Positions 17,028 to 26,500 are shown, counted from the stretch's first letter. The stretch: 64,000 nt of DNA from Paenibacillus allorhizosphaerae (GCF_910594985.1 NZ_CAJVCE010000001.1:434001-498000); one strand, 5' to 3'. Translations and numbers: made by a program. The notes: generated by a model from the letters alone, not told the origin.

Positions 17028-18797
17028 TTAGTACTTGACCCGCCCGCCAAATATTTTCCGAATTTTCTCCAGTGAAGATTTGGGAACACGATCATAGCTC
17101 AGCAGCCCGTTAATCTCTTGTTCTACGTCGGTTAGCTGTGTGTAGCAAATGCCTTGAATCTGTGGGGATTGTAACAGTGGCTCGACAACATCAGCAAGCC
17201 TCTTAAGAAAATCCTCTTCATTCTCGGCTCCGGAATAACCCCAACCCTCCTGCTCGTTTTTCTTAAAGGCAATACCACCAAATTCGGTCACAAGAATCGG
17301 CTGGTTCTCATACACATTGCCTCCAACCAGGAGCTCGCGGCGGGAAGGCTTCATACCCAACGTTTTTTCCAGCGTTGCATATTGCTCCTCCAGCTCTTCC
17401 CGTCTCCACTCGTAGTCGTGAATGGTCAAGAGATCCGTTCGCATATGCTCCCAACCGTCGTTAGAAACAACCAGTCTAGTATCATCTAAGGACTTGGTTA
17501 AGTGGTACATTGCAAGTGCATGCTGCTGCTGCCGCTTATCGACCAGAATGTTTGGGACTCCCCAGCTTTCATTAAGGGGTACCCAGACGACAAGGGAAGG
17601 ATGATTGTAATCTCGTTCAATGGCCTCCTGCCATTCAGCGGTGATTTTCCGAACGTACTCCTCCGTGTAATCATAAGCGTTCGCCATTTCGCCCCATACG
17701 AGAAAACCTAATTTGTCCGCCCAGTATAGAAAACGGGGGTCTTCAATCTTCTGATGCTTACGAGCTCCGTTAAAGCCCATTTCCTTTGCCAATTCAATAT
17801 CCCGTTTCAGTGCTTCATCGTTTGGAGCTGTCAGGTTTCCGTCCGGGAAATAACCTTGATCAAGGACAAGACGCATGAAATACACCCGATTATTCAGCAT
17901 GACCTTGCCTGCTTCAACGGATATTTTACGCATGCCGAAATAGCTTTGCAGAGAGTCCACTGCCTCTCCATTCACAAGCAAGGTTATTGTGACGTCATAT
18001 AGGTTAGGATTGTGCGGCGACCACCAACGCCCCAATCCGTGATCGTTAAAATCGTGCAGCCCCACGGTTCTGGTTTCTTCAGCATGATGAAAACTTAACG
18101 TTGTGCTGGTGAAATACTCATCTTTAAATCGAATATCGATGCGGGCCTCTATCTTATCGGCTGCTGGAGCTTGATTCAAGAAAGTCCGGATTTGAATTTC
18201 GTTCTTATCAATATCTGGCTTGAATTTGAGTTTCTTAATATGCAACTGGTTGACCGGCTCCAGCCAAACCGTCTGCCATATGCCGGTTGTCCGTGTATAG
18301 AATATAGAGGCTGAATTGTCCTTCCAATATTGCTTTCCGCGAGGAAGAGTGACATCTCGGCTGAAATCCTCAGATCGAACTACAACCGTATTCTCTCCTT
18401 GCTGCAGAAACGCTGTTATGTCTGCATGAAACGGTGTATGTCCCCCTTCATGAAAGGCGACCTCTTTCCCGTTCACCCACACCGTTGCCGCATAGTCAAC
18501 CGCGCCGAAGTGAAGTATGATCCTGCTGCCGGTCCAATCCGCAGGAATGGTGAAGCTGCGCTTATACCACACCAGATCGTGAAAACCGGTCTCTCCAATT
18601 CCGCTTAATTGGCTCTGATACGCAAAAGGAACTTGAATTTGTTTCCTAAATTCCTTGGTGCCCGAGCCCCATTGCTGATCATCTCCTACACGGTGATCAT
18701 CGAACTCAAACTCCCAGGCTCCATTTAAGTTAAGCCATTTCTCCCTTACGAGCTGTGGCCTCGGATACTCCGGTCTTTGGATCATCTCTTGATTCAT
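17028..18797 (-). CDS. Glycoside hydrolase family 2 enzyme (beta-galactosidase or beta-glucuronidase type)
   Basis: A 589-residue cytoplasmic enzyme. Domains in order are the N-terminal jelly-roll sugar-binding domain (to about 180), an immunoglobulin-like domain (to about 280) and a TIM barrel. The acid/base Glu is in VVWVPLNESWG near residue 409 and the nucleophile Glu in ILVTEFGG near residue 504. At 589 residues it is shorter than LacZ, like many Firmicute GH2 enzymes, so substrate (beta-galactoside, glucuronide or other) is open. The promoter TTGACA-17-TATCAT and an upstream AT-rich element closely match those of a decayed GH2 copy at 26.2 kb, next to an ArsR-type regulator that may control both. 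Confidence 0.9.
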   Translation of the reverse strand: MNQEMIQRPEYPRPQLVREKWLNLNGAWEFEFDDHRVGDDQQWGSGTKEFRKQIQVPFAYQSQLSGIGETGFHDLVWYKRSFTIPADWTGSRIILHFGAVDYAATVWVNGKEVAFHEGGHTPFHADITAFLQQGENTVVVRSEDFSRDVTLPRGKQYWKDNSASIFYTRTTGIWQTVWLEPVNQLHIKKLKFKPDIDKNEIQIRTFLNQAPAADKIEARIDIRFKDEYFTSTTLSFHHAEETRTVGLHDFNDHGLGRWWSPHNPNLYDVTITLLVNGEAVDSLQSYFGMRKISVEAGKVMLNNRVYFMRLVLDQGYFPDGNLTAPNDEALKRDIELAKEMGFNGARKHQKIEDPRFLYWADKLGFLVWGEMANAYDYTEEYVRKITAEWQEAIERDYNHPSLVVWVPLNESWGVPNILVDKRQQQHALAMYHLTKSLDDTRLVVSNDGWEHMRTDLLTIHDYEWRREELEEQYATLEKTLGMKPSRRELLVGGNVYENQPILVTEFGGIAFKKNEQEGWGYSGAENEEDFLKRLADVVEPLLQSPQIQGICYTQLTDVEQEINGLLSYDRVPKSSLEKIRKIFGGRVKY

Positions 18798-18855
18798 GTC
18801 TGCACTCCTCTTATTTTATTAACATATAAATTAATATAATTACTTTCATGTGAAT

Positions 18856-18920
18856 ATGATAGGCAAGTCATTCTTTTTTGTCAATCAAAAAGTTTAATTG
18901 TTAACTAATTGGTTATATAA
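18856..18920 (-). promoter_or_regulatory. GH2 promoter and upstream operator candidate
   Basis: On the minus strand the -35 TTGACA (18879-18884) and -10 TATCAT (18856-18861) are 17 bases apart. The adjoining plus-strand segment 18893-18920 contains GTTAACTAATTGGTTATATAA, closely matching the region between the decayed GH2 copy and the ArsR-type gene at 26537-26564. Confidence 0.65.
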
Positions 18921-18959
18921 AAAGTTCATCCTGCCATTGATATTCCTGCGTCCAGCAAT

Positions 18960-19001
18960 AAAAATAGCTCAGTCCGGCGTAAGGCCGGACTGAGCTATTT
19001 T
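18960..19001. terminator. Strong terminator overlapping the AraC stop codon
   Basis: A near-perfect stem pairs AAAATAGCTCAGTCCGGC with its complement around a short loop. It overlaps the TAG stop of the AraC gene at 18995-18997. Both ends have A or T runs, so it can act in both directions. Confidence 0.85.
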
Positions 19002-19852
19002 GCATCGAAGTTCTTGCGCCACTCAAGCGGCGTCTTGCCCGCATGCTTGATGAACAGATCGTGAAAGCGGCTCGAGGAAGTAAATCCGACTTCGGAAGCG
19101 ATGAACTCGACCGGCTTGTCGGTATTTCTCAGCAGCCTTTTGGCTTCGTTCAAGCGAAGAGTGATGATGTACTGCTTCGGTGGTACGCCGACCCATTCCG
19201 TAAATTTTTTGCGGAAAATGCTTTCGGATAGAAAGCGGCGCGCCGCCAAATCGGCTATCTTCAAGGAAGTGAAATAAGTCCTGTGAATCTCTCGCAGTAC
19301 GTCCTGGACCATCCGTTCGTCCCTATCCCCGTCTGTAAGAGCCGGTTCCGAAGCTCGGGGCGCGTTTGAATGGTATGACAGCAGCAGCGTCTCTAGCGCA
19401 TTGCGCATCAAATCGTCCGAAAATTCGTTCAGCCGCTCTCGCTGGCCTTCTTCCTCCAATTGCAGCAATGCCGCTTTGGCGCTATGGTGATGAGCTCCGC
19501 ATAACCGCGATTTCAAAATTTGATTTGGACGCTGCTTATATGCACGCTGAAGCAAATATTGGCAGTAGGCCGGGATTTCGCGGAAATCGTAGTGTACCGA
19601 GATCCCGGCCCAAGCTTTCAGGCACACGAATCCGTGGTGAATGCCGGCCGGAATCAGGATCAGGTCGCCTGCCGCAACCGATACGTTTTGCCCCGCCGAA
19701 GTATAATACCCTTCTCCCTCAAGAATAAGCGTTATTTCGTCGGCGCCATGCGAATGAGAACGAAACAGTCCTGCTCCCTGCTCTCCCGTAAAGGAATGAG
19801 GGGCAAAATATTCGATGCTTTCCACAAATCCGCAGCTCATAGGGAATCCCAT
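18995..19852 (-). CDS. AraC-family transcription regulator
   Basis: A 285-residue regulator with an N-terminal cupin sensor (HSHGADEITLILEGEGYY, then AGDLILIPAGIHHGFV) and a C-terminal pair of helix-turn-helix units (IADLAARRFLSESIFRKKF and VEFIASEVGFTSSSRFHDLF). The start is uncertain between the ATG at 19852 and one five codons later (MSCGFVES); AAAGG lies close upstream. It sits between the GH2 gene and two GH43 genes, so it probably responds to an arabinose-containing or related sugar and controls one of them. No clear half-sites were found. Confidence 0.88.
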   Translation of the reverse strand: MGFPMSCGFVESIEYFAPHSFTGEQGAGLFRSHSHGADEITLILEGEGYYTSAGQNVSVAAGDLILIPAGIHHGFVCLKAWAGISVHYDFREIPAYCQYLLQRAYKQRPNQILKSRLCGAHHHSAKAALLQLEEEGQRERLNEFSDDLMRNALETLLLSYHSNAPRASEPALTDGDRDERMVQDVLREIHRTYFTSLKIADLAARRFLSESIFRKKFTEWVGVPPKQYIITLRLNEAKRLLRNTDKPVEFIASEVGFTSSSRFHDLFIKHAGKTPLEWRKNFDAK

Positions 19853-19909
19853 GCCTTTAAAGTGAATGGTTTTCCCTTATTGTAATGGATTCTGGATGCG
19901 CTTACAACT

Positions 19910-21754
19910 TCAGTCCAATCGGTACATGAGCCAAAATTGCGCGACCCCGCCGGGGATATCCTGCCAAGTCCCTACGCTCGCTCCGCTGTCGATGCTGGAT
20001 CCGCCTACGTCGAGTGCTTTGCCCGTCCGCACGTTTAACAATTTACAATAGCCGTTGCCGGTGTCGACGAGCTTCCATTTTTGCGTGTCCAGCCCCTTAT
20101 CCTCCGAGACGGCCACTCTTCCCCAAGAAGCAGCTGGATCCATGACGGTCAGCGCTTTGCCGGAGTTTGGATTGATCAACGAATAGGTTTTGTCCGCGTT
20201 CCGGACAATTTTCCAGCGCTGTGCTGCCCCGCCGTCGGTATCGTTCCACATCCGGGTCCAAGTCCCATCGGCCGTACCTGCGCCGGTCACATCGAGCGCC
20301 TTGCCGCCGCCCGGGTTGATGAGCTTATATTCAGCCCCGGACTTGACCGAGAACGTGTTGCTTCCCGACATCTCGATATAATCGATCTCGACGGCATGTT
20401 TGCCCTTCGTGAATTCGATGACGTTGTTATAGCCCTTTTTCAGATTGATTTGTAATGAAGCTGTTGCGAACTGGTTGCTTCCCGTATGGGGGAAGGACAT
20501 CGTCGTTAGATTGCCGTACACCGAAACTTGTACTGTAGCATCCGGGCCGGCGGTGTTCGAATATCGAACCGATAATGTGTAGTTCCCTTCCTCCGGTACA
20601 ATGATATCCTTGAGCGTCAAGGAGCTATTTTCGTTATTCAGACGCACAATTTTACCTCCGGAAGCGGCTGCCTTATCCTTCACTTCCGCTTTAACCGGCG
20701 TGCCTTCCTCCGCTTCAATCCGGTAGTCGCCGGACGGAACGGAGAGCGGACCGTTCGTCGGTACGCCGAAATTCGGAGAACCGTCATCGTTCCATGTAAA
20801 AGGCTGCACACGGGACGGACGGGCGCCGCAACCTTTGCCGGGACCGCTGTTACCGTGGTATACGATCAGATCTTGAGTGCCGTCTTTGGATTGGACGAAG
20901 GAGTTATGGCCCGGGCCGAACACACCGTTTTTCGGTGATTTGGCGAATACCGGCTGCGCGCTCTTCGTCCACGATACGGGATTAAGCAAATCGCTTGTAT
21001 CGTTCGCAGTCAGGATGCCGAGCGAATAATCGTCCTCCCAGCAGGCGCTCGCGGAATAGACGAGGAATATTTTTCCGTTCCGTTTTAGGATGACTGCACC
21101 TTCGTTTACCGGCATTCCTTTCTTCTCCCAGCCGTATTCGGGCTTCGTCAAAATCACGTTTTCGCCGTCCAGCGTCCACGGATTGGACATCGGTGCTATG
21201 GCGATCGCACTGCCATGAGCGCCGGACCAATTCCCGTATGCCGCATACAGGAAGTACAATCGGCCGTTATGGTCAAATACCGTGCCGTCCAGACCGGAAT
21301 ACTGCGTGTTCAGCTTTCCTTTGTCGGTCCATTCTCCCGAAAGCGGATCCGCGGAATCATTCTCCAGGACGTACACTCCGCGGCATTTATCTCCGCAGCC
21401 CGTATTCGCCGTATAATAGATGAACCATTTACCTTCAATATAATGGATTTCCGGAGCCCAGATGTCTTTTAAGCCGGAAGGGCGTGTCCATACCGTTTTC
21501 CGTTGTCCCAGATCGATTGCGGTCAGCGATCTCGATTTCCAAATATCCAATCTGTTGCCTAACGTGCGGGTAAAATAATAATATCCGTCCGTATGCAGCA
21601 TCACATAAGGATCCGCTCCGGCAGTATTGATCGGATTCGAATAGGTCGAAGTGGATGCGGCGGACGAATCATCAGCCCCAAAAGAAGTCAGGATTAGCAT
21701 AAGCATGAGAACAAGCGCCGTTAATTTCAAGCCGATTCCTTTAGCAGCGCGCAT
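19910..21754 (-). CDS. Secreted GH43 arabinan-type hydrolase with CBM6-like and ricin-B domains
   Basis: About 614 residues from the ATG at 21754, which follows GGAGGTG. A signal peptide (LKLTALVLMLMLILTSFGA) leads. The GH43 beta-propeller spans residues 35-340 with the three acidic residues in TAGADPYVM, GLDGTVFDHNG and VNEGAVILKRNG. A CBM6-like jelly roll (EAEEGTPVKAEV onward, to about 470) and a ricin-B-type domain with the repeated pattern YKLINPGGGKALDV, YSLINPNSGKALTV follow. GH43 enzymes with these marks cut arabinose side chains or xylan. It is a paralogue of the next gene upstream and has a cre-like site about 100 bases before its start. Confidence 0.88.
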   Translation of the reverse strand: MRAAKGIGLKLTALVLMLMLILTSFGADDSSAASTSTYSNPINTAGADPYVMLHTDGYYYFTRTLGNRLDIWKSRSLTAIDLGQRKTVWTRPSGLKDIWAPEIHYIEGKWFIYYTANTGCGDKCRGVYVLENDSADPLSGEWTDKGKLNTQYSGLDGTVFDHNGRLYFLYAAYGNWSGAHGSAIAIAPMSNPWTLDGENVILTKPEYGWEKKGMPVNEGAVILKRNGKIFLVYSASACWEDDYSLGILTANDTSDLLNPVSWTKSAQPVFAKSPKNGVFGPGHNSFVQSKDGTQDLIVYHGNSGPGKGCGARPSRVQPFTWNDDGSPNFGVPTNGPLSVPSGDYRIEAEEGTPVKAEVKDKAAASGGKIVRLNNENSSLTLKDIIVPEEGNYTLSVRYSNTAGPDATVQVSVYGNLTTMSFPHTGSNQFATASLQINLKKGYNNVIEFTKGKHAVEIDYIEMSGSNTFSVKSGAEYKLINPGGGKALDVTGAGTADGTWTRMWNDTDGGAAQRWKIVRNADKTYSLINPNSGKALTVMDPAASWGRVAVSEDKGLDTQKWKLVDTGNGYCKLLNVRTGKALDVGGSSIDSGASVGTWQDIPGGVAQFWLMYRLD

Positions 21755-21845
21755 TAGTTCCGTACACCTCCGGCATATTAGGATGGTTGTTACGATCGCG
21801 ATCGAACAAGTACAATGATACAACGAAACCAACTGTGAAAGTTAC

Positions 21846-21860
21846 CGAAAGCGCTTGCTT
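21846..21860 (-). promoter_or_regulatory. cre-like site before the shorter GH43 gene
   Basis: The plus-strand sequence CCGAAAGCGCTTGCT fits WTGNAANCGNWNNCW at all but the first two fixed positions. It lies about 90 bases before the ATG at 21754, in the gap behind the terminator of the neighbouring GH43 gene. It is weaker than the site at 35583. Confidence 0.35.
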
Positions 21861-21885
21861 CACGCAGGTAAACAAGCTGAAAATG

Positions 21886-21914
21886 AACCGGATTCGACGG
21901 TCGAATCCGGTTTT
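21886..21914 (-). terminator. Terminator of the longer GH43 gene
   Basis: AACCGGATTCGA at 21886-21897 pairs perfectly with 21901-21912 across a 3-base loop. It lies 27 bases after the stop codon at 21941 on the minus strand. The tract after it is only mildly T-rich. Confidence 0.7.
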
Positions 21915-21940
21915 GACGGTCCTCTAATACTTCCTTCTCA

Positions 21941-24094
21941 TTATTGCTGGGACAATAGGAAACGTGCGCCCCTAAGTAAATAGTTTGCCGCATCGTTCGA
22001 TATGTGTTTTCCATTTTGCGCTTGCACTTCGTTAATAAAACTATGCAAATTGCCATTCTCCAATTTTACCTGCAGGCTGTTGGCAATGCCGGCATTATCG
22101 ATTTCCTTGCTCCCCGCAAAACGCGTCACTAATGCCTTTAATGAATTAATACTTGCCACGGTATGGAAAACCACGGTTTTACTGCTTGAATTGCCGGCTA
22201 GGTCGACTGAAGACACCACAAGCGTATGTGTTCCTAGCGGCAATGAAAGGAGTGGGACCGTCGTGCCGATCTTAAAAGAATATGTATCCAACGTCACCGT
22301 CGTCTTGCTGTTGTCGACTCCCGATGCCGTATCCATCGTAGTAATCAAAGGGGTCAATTCCCCGCTATCATCATAGATGCTGCCTTCTCCAGGAATGGCA
22401 ACTTCTATCGTTGGCGCCTTCGTATCGAGCTTTAAGCTGACTGCTTTCGCAATCTCCTCATTCCCAGCTATATCAGACGAACGATAGGTGACTGTGTATG
22501 TTCCATCTTGGCTGAATGTGATGGGTGCCGTATAGGTTTGCCAAGTTGTCCCGCCATCCAGACTGTATACTGATTTTGCAACACTGGTCAGTTGGTCCGT
22601 TGCCGACAAACTTACCGTTACCGGATGCGTGTACCATCCGTTTTTGCCATTCGGAACTTCAGGTGAAAGAGCCGCAGATGTGATCGGCGTAATGATCGGT
22701 ATTTGGATGCAATCGATTTCCGCGAAGCCTGAACCCTTGGTGAATTTGATCGTATTGCTGCCTGCGATCAAAGAAACGTTTAACGTCACAATATTACTAC
22801 GCGTCCAAGCCCCGGTTTTCGTGTACGTTATTGCTTTCGCTGTGCCACCATTCACCGAAACATTATGCGTACTGTCCCCGCCCGTTCCATTGTCGTAACG
22901 TACATACATCGTGTAGCTGCCGGATACAGGAACATTGACGTTGAACTGAACAAAGCTGTCCGCGTAGTCGATATGGCCGACGACCTTTCCACCGGAAGCG
23001 TATGATTGATTGACAACTTGGGTATTGAATGTTGCCGCTTGTTCCGCTTCATAAGTGGTTCGCTGCAGAGCTTCGCCTGAAGGTAAGTTTACCGGCAAGT
23101 CGGGCGATATCGGGGTACCGAAATTCGGCGTGCCGTCGGCATTCCAACTGAATTTTTGCGCACGAACATTCCGGGTCCAACCTGCGCCGCTGTATTTGGC
23201 CGCATGATAGATGATCCAGTCTTCGGTGCCATCGATCGATTTCGTGAAGGAGCTATGCCCTGGACCATACACAATCCCTGCAGACTGAAAAACAGGGGTT
23301 TCTTTCTTCACCCAAGAGGCGGGATCAAGTGGATCCGTGCCTTCCAGCGTCAGCATTCCGAGACAGTATGCATTTTGCCAGCTGGCGTTCGCAGAGTATA
23401 CGACAAATGTTTTCCCCCCGTGCTGCAGCACTTCAGGCCCTTCGTTAATGGCAGAACCGCTCTTTTCCCAGTTGTACGTAGGAGAAGAGATAACAACCCG
23501 ATTGCCGCTTATATGGGTAGGAGAATCCATAGGCGCGATAAACAGTCTTTGAACCCTATCCGTCGTGCTGTTCCAACCGGACCATATAAAATACAACTGG
23601 TTATTATACGATAACACCGTCCCGTCAATTGCCCATTGATCTGACGGGTCGGTCACCTGGCCGATAAAAGTGTACTTGCTGAGCGGATCGGAATCGGCGC
23701 TTTTCAATACATACATGCGATGGGTCGAATTGTCGCCGTTCACGTCTGCCGCAAAGTAAACATACCAATAACCGTCATAATAATGCAGCTCCGGAGCCCA
23801 AATATCTCTGAATGTCGTATTCGCATTTGACCAAACGACGACCTTGGGACTACTCTCCACACCGCTGATCGAATCCGATTTCCAAATGGTTACGTTATTG
23901 CCCGTGGTGCGGGTAAAATAATATACGCCATTGTGTTGGATCATCCATGGATCAGCACCATTCGACATGATCGGATTATAGAACGTTCCGGTAGACGCCG
24001 CATAAGATTGTTTCTCTGACGTGAACGAACCGAGAAGTATCAGTGCAATACATAAAACGAATGCTGCAGATTTCTTATACATTTTGGATACCAT
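21941..24094 (-). CDS. Secreted GH43 hydrolase with CBM6-like, Ig-like and C-terminal FIMAH domains
   Basis: About 717 residues from the ATG at 24094 (GAAGGGGTGG lies 8 bases upstream; a GTG four codons earlier is possible). A signal peptide (AAFVLCIALILLGSFTS) leads. The GH43 propeller has SNGADPWMIQHNG, AIDGTVLSYNNQ and AINEGPEVLQHGG, which carry the catalytic acids. A CBM6-like domain begins at TYEAEQAATFNTQ, then two Ig-like repeats occur (SVYSLDGGTTWQTYT). The C-terminus, from ALVTRFAGSKEIDNAG to YLLRGARFLLSQQ, is a FIMAH domain. The protein is probably retained near the cell surface. It is homologous to the 19910 gene through the CBM6-like part and differs after it. Confidence 0.88.
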   Translation of the reverse strand: MVSKMYKKSAAFVLCIALILLGSFTSEKQSYAASTGTFYNPIMSNGADPWMIQHNGVYYFTRTTGNNVTIWKSDSISGVESSPKVVVWSNANTTFRDIWAPELHYYDGYWYVYFAADVNGDNSTHRMYVLKSADSDPLSKYTFIGQVTDPSDQWAIDGTVLSYNNQLYFIWSGWNSTTDRVQRLFIAPMDSPTHISGNRVVISSPTYNWEKSGSAINEGPEVLQHGGKTFVVYSANASWQNAYCLGMLTLEGTDPLDPASWVKKETPVFQSAGIVYGPGHSSFTKSIDGTEDWIIYHAAKYSGAGWTRNVRAQKFSWNADGTPNFGTPISPDLPVNLPSGEALQRTTYEAEQAATFNTQVVNQSYASGGKVVGHIDYADSFVQFNVNVPVSGSYTMYVRYDNGTGGDSTHNVSVNGGTAKAITYTKTGAWTRSNIVTLNVSLIAGSNTIKFTKGSGFAEIDCIQIPIITPITSAALSPEVPNGKNGWYTHPVTVSLSATDQLTSVAKSVYSLDGGTTWQTYTAPITFSQDGTYTVTYRSSDIAGNEEIAKAVSLKLDTKAPTIEVAIPGEGSIYDDSGELTPLITTMDTASGVDNSKTTVTLDTYSFKIGTTVPLLSLPLGTHTLVVSSVDLAGNSSSKTVVFHTVASINSLKALVTRFAGSKEIDNAGIANSLQVKLENGNLHSFINEVQAQNGKHISNDAANYLLRGARFLLSQQ

Positions 24095-24106
24095 TAACCA
24101 TTCCAC

Positions 24107-24743
24107 CCCTTCAAAATTTGTACTACCTCAAATGCTGAAGTCTTCCTCAGGCACTACTTGTGAATATTTCTTACTTAATCACTCAGCCAAAACCGGCTCT
24201 CATTAAGCTTCATCATGACACAACCTTTTATTAAAAAATCCGAATAAACAACCTTCAATTAATTTTGCGCGATTATGATAGCGCTTGCCCTGAGCTGTTC
24301 CCTCACCTCCCAAAGTTACCGTTGTCCTTCCTCTCACCTCCTTTCCGAATTCGCCAAAGAAATCTATCATTGAGAAGGAGTCTCTCCTCCCTCTCTTTGG
24401 CCGCAGAGCTGCTGCTAACATATATTCCGATATGAACTCCCAAAAGAGGGCCGAAACGATTACCCACTTTTGGAATCTATACATTTTGTATCAAATAGTA
24501 CGCACAGGGATTTCTAACGCCTGATCTTATCGCGGATTGAACTAAGATATTGAATTTCTCTGGAACTAGATCGACAAATGTTAGCGCTTTCGTTTGTTTA
24601 GATCCAAAAGGCTTACTAGCCATGTAAAGTACAATGAGCGTAACATCGTTTATTCATATGGAAAATGAAGTTTTAAAACAAAAAGAGTAGCTGGTATGCT
24701 CCCCTTTTACCGTCAATACAAATCGGAACTACAATTCTGCAAA
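24107..24743 (-). other. Long leader region before the GH43 gene, with two cre-like sites
   Basis: About 640 bases without a convincing gene. Two cre-like sites are seen, at 24276-24290 (minus GGGCAAGCGCTATCA, two edge mismatches) and 24579-24593 (minus ACGAAAGCGCTAACA, one mismatch). A 93-codon open frame at 24203-24484 has no start with a well-spaced ribosome site and no recognised domain. I see no tRNA or riboswitch here. Confidence 0.35.
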
Positions 24744-24795
24744 GATAACCCTCTGCTTCTTGGGAAATGTCTACAGGAAAAAGCAGAGGGTTATC
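24744..24795 (-). terminator. Terminator after the orphan solute-binding protein gene
   Basis: A 15-base perfect stem pairs GATAACCCTCTGCTT (24744-24758) with AAGCAGAGGGTTATC (24781-24795) across a 22-base loop. It lies 15 bases beyond the stop at 24810. The loop is long, but no other structure is apparent. Confidence 0.7.
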
Positions 24796-24809
24796 GGCAC
24801 AAGGAACAA

Positions 24810-26114
24810 TTACTGGGCAGCAGCTTGTTCCTTGATATACTGGTTTAGTTTCTCCTGCGCATTCCGCAAGGCGGTATTGACATCGACACCCTTCAATATC
24901 ATCTCATTGTTCGCTTCTACAATTAAGCTTCTGCCTTTCGTATCAAATTTCGTATGTTCATGCACTCCCGGCTGGAGGGTGAAGAACGCATTCGTATTTT
25001 TCCCCTTCAGAAACTCCAAGTCCGCGCCAAACTCTTTCTTCAATTCTTCGGTTTTCTTCAGAATCGGTATTCTTCCGCTCTTATTGATTATCTTTTGCAC
25101 CTCTTCTCCAGCGACATAGGACAACACTTGGAAAGCTTGGTCCTTATGTTTGCTTGTGGTGGTCACAATCATATTATGCGTTTCCGCCTGCCATGCATAG
25201 CCCTTGCCCTTCTCAAACGTGGGGAGCGTTACCATGTCCCAATGAAGTTCCTGACCGCTCTTTGCCAGTTTATCGATTTCTCCGATGACATCTGTGCCCC
25301 AATAGCCGGCCATAGCAACTCTTTGGTCTTTCACAAACACGGTGTGCGAGTTGCTTGAAAGTTTACCGTCCTTTACATATCCCGGGATGTCATACATCGA
25401 TTTATGCAGATTCAGTACCCTGGCCCAGCTATCCGTTGTCAATACGGCTTCGTTCGTCTGCTTGTTCACATAAGGCAAAGTAAGCCCCATTGCAAAGCGG
25501 TCCACCCCACCCACGTAGAGACCCAAATACTGAACGCCTCCGTCATCGCGTGTCAGCTTGCGCGCCAAATCGATTGTCTCTTCCCATGTCATGCCTTCCT
25601 TAGGATAAGCGATTCCGAATCGTTCGAATATGTCTTTGTTATAGAAGAGAGCAGGGATGTTCATTCGGAATGGCAGCGCAACCATTTCACCTTTTGCTCC
25701 AAACTTCTTGATGGACTCAATCGGGATCGGTTCGTATTTGGACAGGTCCAATCCGAATTTTTTGATATACGGATTTAGATCCTCAATGATTTGTAAATCC
25801 TGTAAAGCAGGAATCCCGGGCAACCCGGCGATTAAAATATCGGGGACATCGCCCGATGTTATCATATCCTGCAGCTTGCCGCTAACCAGTTCCAATGTAA
25901 TATGCGGATATTTCTTTTTTACCTGCTGGGCAAAATAAGCCTCAAAATCTTCTTGCGCGAAAAAGCCATGGGCAACCATTAACTTTAAAGTAACGGGTTC
26001 CGTACTGACATCGGATATATCCCCGCTTTTTTCGCCGGGCTTCTTTTGACTTTGGCAACCGGCATTCAGGAGCAAAGCTAAGACTGTGGCAGTAAGTACT
26101 AACTTCCTGTTCAA
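24810..26114 (-). CDS. ABC transporter family-1 solute-binding lipoprotein (sugar), orphan
   Basis: A 434-residue lipoprotein that starts at TTG 26114 behind GGAGGGG. The lipobox LNAGC follows the signal peptide at about residue 19. Family-1 marks are LFYNKDIFERFGIAYPKEGM, TWEETIDLARKLTRDDGG and a C-terminal KEQAAAQ tail. It is related to the orphans at 10148 and 27598. No permease gene is near. Upstream lie the relic of a GH2 gene and that relic's promoter, which faces the ArsR-type gene and now appears to be the nearest promoter for this gene. Confidence 0.87.
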   Translation of the reverse strand: MNRKLVLTATVLALLLNAGCQSQKKPGEKSGDISDVSTEPVTLKLMVAHGFFAQEDFEAYFAQQVKKKYPHITLELVSGKLQDMITSGDVPDILIAGLPGIPALQDLQIIEDLNPYIKKFGLDLSKYEPIPIESIKKFGAKGEMVALPFRMNIPALFYNKDIFERFGIAYPKEGMTWEETIDLARKLTRDDGGVQYLGLYVGGVDRFAMGLTLPYVNKQTNEAVLTTDSWARVLNLHKSMYDIPGYVKDGKLSSNSHTVFVKDQRVAMAGYWGTDVIGEIDKLAKSGQELHWDMVTLPTFEKGKGYAWQAETHNMIVTTTSKHKDQAFQVLSYVAGEEVQKIINKSGRIPILKKTEELKKEFGADLEFLKGKNTNAFFTLQPGVHEHTKFDTKGRSLIVEANNEMILKGVDVNTALRNAQEKLNQYIKEQAAAQ

Positions 26115-26167
26115 TTAGACCCCTCCATGTTCATTGTATCTATCCAAAATAAACTTCATATGACACA

Positions 26168-26441
26168 GTGCTGGTGAAATACTCGACTTTAAATCGAGAA
26201 TCAATTGTGGGCATCTATCTTGCTTCCTAGAAGTTCCTGGTGCACACCTAATCCGGAAACCGTTTTCATAAATTCCGCTTCGTTTGCTTTGTTTGTGAAA
26301 GAATCTCGATTCGTTTAGTAAATCCCTTATCACCTGCCCAGCTGTTCTTCAACTCCTACATGGTTATCGGTTAAAAATCAGCCAATGCTCTCTTACAATC
26401 TGTGTGCGAGGATACTCCTGTTTCATTATTTTTTGAGCCAT
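26168..26441 (-). pseudogene. Decayed GH2 gene (5' relic) sharing promoter and N-terminus with the intact GH2
   Basis: The minus strand from ATG 26441 reads MAQKIMKQEYPRTQIVREHW, matching the intact GH2 start (EYPRPQLVREKW); the relic then goes to stops. Further on, segments around TSKANEAEF and a stretch at 26171-26220 that parallels plus-strand 18108-18160 of the intact gene (GCTGGTGAAATACTC and TTTAAATCGA are common to both) show a gene cut down to about 270 bases. The promoter (TTGACA at 26524-26529, TATTAT at 26501-26506, 17 bases apart) survives. The left end stops 54 bases before the solute-binding protein start. Confidence 0.75.
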
Positions 26442-26500
26442 GTCCGCACTCTCCTTCTTCTACTTAATAAAATCATTATCTTTATTGTATTCTGGTTAAT

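Noticed and set aside
16819..17031. Plus-strand 70-codon open frame rich in Pro and Ser
   Set aside because: It runs over the group II intron-like sequence, has no ribosome site, and the composition is that of a structured RNA read in the wrong strand.
24203..24484. 93-codon open frame in the gap before the longer GH43 gene
   Set aside because: No well-spaced ribosome site before any start and no protein-like domain; it may be chance.
26115..26333. 72-codon minus-strand open frame
   Set aside because: It is within the GH2 relic and has no ribosome site; explained as decayed sequence.
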